From Deltaproteobacteria bacterium (GTDB taxonomy: Bacteria > Desulfobacterota > Desulfobacteria > Desulfobacterales > Desulfobacteraceae), in assembly GCA_027858995.1 (NCBI GenBank), contig JAQIBP010000091.1, positions 1-44,860 of the forward strand: DNA of 44,860 nt. Reading direction: 5' to 3'. Position numbers and translations under genes: made by a program. The notes under the pieces were generated by a model. That model saw nothing but the letters and a program-made list of their open reading frames with translations, had not been told where the DNA came from and made no database searches. Below, piece after piece: positions 42,439-44,860 of this stretch. Position 1 is the stretch's first letter. Each line of letters begins with the position of its first letter.

Positions 42439-43977
42439 ATGGCAATTTATAATCAAAACTCACGATGTTTAACTGTTTTTCACGGCTTTCCTGCTTTGGA
42501 AGAAGGAAGCTATTTGGCTGGATATTCAGCCATCATTTCAGCACATGATTTGAAAGTACCTGTTCCTGATTATCTCTGTGCTATAGGTCCGAAACATAAA
42601 AAATACGATCATGGACGCTGGCACATTTTTACACCGCGCCATAAACCGGAAGACACGCTTTTTGGACATATGACCTTTGCGCTTAAATATGAAGGCATTG
42701 ATCTGGCTATCCTCAATGCTTTGTTTCAAACGATTGAGGCCATAGAAATTCAAGAGATTATCTGCTCGGAACCGACCGGAAGCTACAGTCGCAGGCTGTG
42801 GTTTTTGTGGGAATGGTTGCGTGAAGAACAACTTGATATTGAAGATGCGCGGGCTGGAAATTTTGTTTTTCTCGTTAATAGCAAGCTACAATACGAAGGG
42901 AAATCATATCCGTCCAAGCGCCATCGGGTTCGCAATAACTTGCCGGGGACACGCAATTTCTGCCCTCTAATCAAAAAAACAGAAAGGCTTGTACAATATA
43001 TTGCTAAAAATCTTTCAGAAATATCTACAAAACATATCGGTCATACTCATCCCGATCTTTTAAGCCGGGCTGCTGCTTTCCTTCTGCTTAAAGACTCTAA
43101 AGCCTCTTACACTATTGAGGGAGAAAGCCCCCCCCACAATCGCATAGAACGATGGGGGAGGGCAATAGGTGAAGCAGGGCAACGCAAACTCAATATTTCA
43201 GAACTGGAATATTTGCAACAAATAGTTATTCCAAATAATCGGTTTATAGAATCAGGATTGCGCAGAGAAGGTGGTTTTGTTGGGGAACATGACCGTAGCA
43301 CAGGCATGCCCTTACCAGAGCACATTTCCGCACGCTCGGAAGATCTGGATATTCTACTGTCGGGCCTTATAGAGACATATGATCTGCTTCGTGAGGACGA
43401 TTTTGATGCTGTTTTGTTGGCAACTATCCTTGCCTTTGGTTTTGTGTTTATTCACCCATTTGAAGATGGTAATGGTCGGATTCATCGTTATTTATTTCAT
43501 CACGTACTTACTGAAAAAAGTTTTGTTCCAAAAGGATTGATTTTCCCAGTATCAGCGGTCATTCTGGAGAGGATAGAAGAATATCGGAAAATATTGGAGC
43601 ATTATTCAAAACCGCGGCTTAATTTGATCGAATGGAGACCTACAGAAAAAAATAATATTGAGGTTTTAAACGAGACCATAGATTTGTATCGCTATTTTGA
43701 TGCAACAAAGCAGGCTGAGTTTTTCTTTGAATGCGTTGAGGAAACAGTAAATAAAACGCTTCCTGATGAGGTTGAATACTTGAGAAAATATGATCTTTTC
43801 AACGAATTTATCAAAAATTATATTGATATGCCAGATAAGCTTGTTGATTTGCTCATACGTTTTCTTGTCCAAAATGGTGGCAAACTATCAAAACGAGCAC
43901 GAGAAAAAGAATTCAAAAAACTGACTGACCGTGAAATCCAAGCAATTGAACAAAAATACGCAGATATTTTCAGCTAA
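42439..43977 (+). CDS. Large Fic/DOC-family protein
   Basis: The 512-residue product has His339-Pro-Phe-Glu-Asp-Gly-Asn-Gly-Arg-Ile-His-Arg as catalytic loop and an inhibitory motif Ser-Tyr-Thr-Ile-Glu-Gly (Glu227) ahead of it, so it too is class II. About 200 extra N-terminal residues hold Ser-Gly-free, Trp-rich sequence with no recognised domain. The C-terminal 120 residues are helical and basic. It is not a close copy of the preceding Fic protein: length, N-terminus and C-terminus differ. Similar long Fic proteins are common in bacteria and have no settled function. Confidence 0.85.
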   Translation: MAIYNQNSRCLTVFHGFPALEEGSYLAGYSAIISAHDLKVPVPDYLCAIGPKHKKYDHGRWHIFTPRHKPEDTLFGHMTFALKYEGIDLAILNALFQTIEAIEIQEIICSEPTGSYSRRLWFLWEWLREEQLDIEDARAGNFVFLVNSKLQYEGKSYPSKRHRVRNNLPGTRNFCPLIKKTERLVQYIAKNLSEISTKHIGHTHPDLLSRAAAFLLLKDSKASYTIEGESPPHNRIERWGRAIGEAGQRKLNISELEYLQQIVIPNNRFIESGLRREGGFVGEHDRSTGMPLPEHISARSEDLDILLSGLIETYDLLREDDFDAVLLATILAFGFVFIHPFEDGNGRIHRYLFHHVLTEKSFVPKGLIFPVSAVILERIEEYRKILEHYSKPRLNLIEWRPTEKNNIEVLNETIDLYRYFDATKQAEFFFECVEETVNKTLPDEVEYLRKYDLFNEFIKNYIDMPDKLVDLLIRFLVQNGGKLSKRAREKEFKKLTDREIQAIEQKYADIFS

Positions 43978-44132
43978 AAACTTGATATTCAGTTGGACCA
44001 AGTTAATCGGCTGAGAATATAGGACAAAGCATTGAAACATACCCCGAAAATTGTCTTAGGTTAACGCTTTTAGCCCTACTTCTAAGAATCAATACTGATC
44101 TCAACAACGAACAACAAAGGAGAATAAATCAT

Positions 44133-44860
44133 ATGAACCAGGTAATTGATTTGTTGAAAAACCATCGCTCAATTCGAAAGTTTAAACCGGAAACGGTCAG
44201 CATTGAAAAAGTGCATGCCATTATTGAGGCGGCTGGCTGGGCAGCCACCTCAACTTTTATTCAGGCCTATACTGTGATCCATGTAAAAAACAAAAAAACG
44301 CGAAAGCAGATTGCGGACCTTGCAGGCCCCCAGCCATGGGTAGAAACAAGTCCGCTGTTCCTTGTGTTCTGTGCTGATTTAAAGAGAGCTCAAACTGCCT
44401 GTCTGTATGAAAACAAAAAGATGGTATCAGGGTATACCGAGCAGTTCATCATCTCCACGGTGGATGTAGCCCTTGCGGCTCAAAATGCTATGATCGCTGC
44501 TGAATCACTGGGTCTTGGTGGTGTTTATATTGGCGGTATTCGGAATGATCCTGAAACCGTTTGTAAACTTTTGAAAATTCCTGATCATGTTTACCCGGCT
44601 TTCGGCATGTGTCTTGGATACCCGGATGAAAACCAGGAACAAAAACCAAGGCTACCGGTCAGTATGATCCTGAATGATGAGTACTACCAGGAGAGTAACA
44701 CAGACCTGGAAAAGTACAATGCAATCTGTAAAGCTTATTATCAAAACCGTTCCAATTCTTCCAGAGAAGATACATGGACACATCAGATATCGGTCATGAT
44801 GACCAGTCCTGCACGTCCTCATATGAAAGCATTCTTAAAAAAAAGAGGTTTTGAATTCAA
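44133..44860 (+). CDS. NfsA-like NADPH nitroreductase, 3' end cut by window
   Basis: The frame starts at ATG 44133 after AAAGGAG (44116-44122) and runs to the window end without a stop, 242 codons. It opens Leu-Leu-Lys-Asn-His-Arg-Ser-Ile-Arg-Lys-Phe, the FMN-binding start of the nitroreductase family. It continues with Gly-Leu-Gly-Gly-Val-Tyr-Ile-Gly-Gly-Ile-Arg and Pro-Ala-Phe-Gly-Met-Cys-Leu-Gly-Tyr-Pro, typical of oxygen-insensitive NfsA/FRP enzymes. These have about 240 residues, so nearly the whole protein is present. It should reduce quinones or nitro compounds with NAD(P)H; no link to the Fic genes is evident. Confidence 0.88.
   Translation, partial: MNQVIDLLKNHRSIRKFKPETVSIEKVHAIIEAAGWAATSTFIQAYTVIHVKNKKTRKQIADLAGPQPWVETSPLFLVFCADLKRAQTACLYENKKMVSGYTEQFIISTVDVALAAQNAMIAAESLGLGGVYIGGIRNDPETVCKLLKIPDHVYPAFGMCLGYPDENQEQKPRLPVSMILNDEYYQESNTDLEKYNAICKAYYQNRSNSSREDTWTHQISVMMTSPARPHMKAFLKKRGFEF

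Overview
The window looks like an AT-rich bacterial chromosome, most likely a Gram-negative Desulfobacterota-type organism. That placement is an inference from gene content (an exosortase-A-like exopolysaccharide locus, a sigma-54 promoter, IS21/IS110/IS3 elements); no rRNA or other phylogenetic marker is present. No tRNA, rRNA or CRISPR array was seen.

Region 1 (1-30779, every gene on the + strand) is a large envelope/exopolysaccharide locus. It opens with the end of a beta-propeller lipoprotein (1-771). A compact module follows: UbiA-type polyprenyl-phosphate phosphoribosyltransferase, GtrA-like flippase, HAD-IB phosphatase and a large membrane protein with a GT-C-like motif (910-4682). Next come a methyltransferase, a radical SAM/SPASM protein, an AsnB-type amidotransferase, a GT39-like membrane glycosyltransferase, two tandem GtrB-like GT2 proteins (the second lacking the catalytic motifs), a membrane GT2 and a CE4 deacetylase (4802-14588). 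A tight block then encodes a GNAT-like protein, an acyl carrier protein, a LarA-type nickel racemase homologue and an AMP-forming ligase (14585-18663). The rest holds an AlgD-like GDP-mannose 6-dehydrogenase, four GT4-like glycosyltransferases, an O-antigen ligase/polymerase-like protein, a Wzx-like flippase, a small-molecule-kinase-like protein and a heparinase II/III-family lyase (18685-30779). A strong hairpin terminator at 30835-30879 closes it. Together these suggest a Wzx/Wzy-type polymer containing mannuronic acid, with amidation, deacetylation and perhaps acylation. The phosphoglycosyltransferase, outer-membrane export proteins and exosortase are not in the window.

Region 2 (about 31060-34470) is an IS21-family element on the minus strand: istA, istB and two small accessory genes, with several families of short repeats. 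Region 3 (34804-38209) is a three-gene unit of secreted proteins behind a canonical sigma-54 promoter: a probable jelly-roll protein, a right-handed beta-helix lyase/epimerase-like protein with Fn3, and an Fn3-Ig protein. They are plausible extracellular partners of the polysaccharide locus.

Region 4 (38210-40990) is mobile-element debris: two broken IS3-family copies in opposite orientation, a pair of GC-rich hairpin repeats, and an apparently intact IS110-family transposase. Region 5 (40987-44860) has two consecutive but unrelated-length Fic proteins, both with an inhibitory motif, and an NfsA-like nitroreductase that runs off the end of the window.
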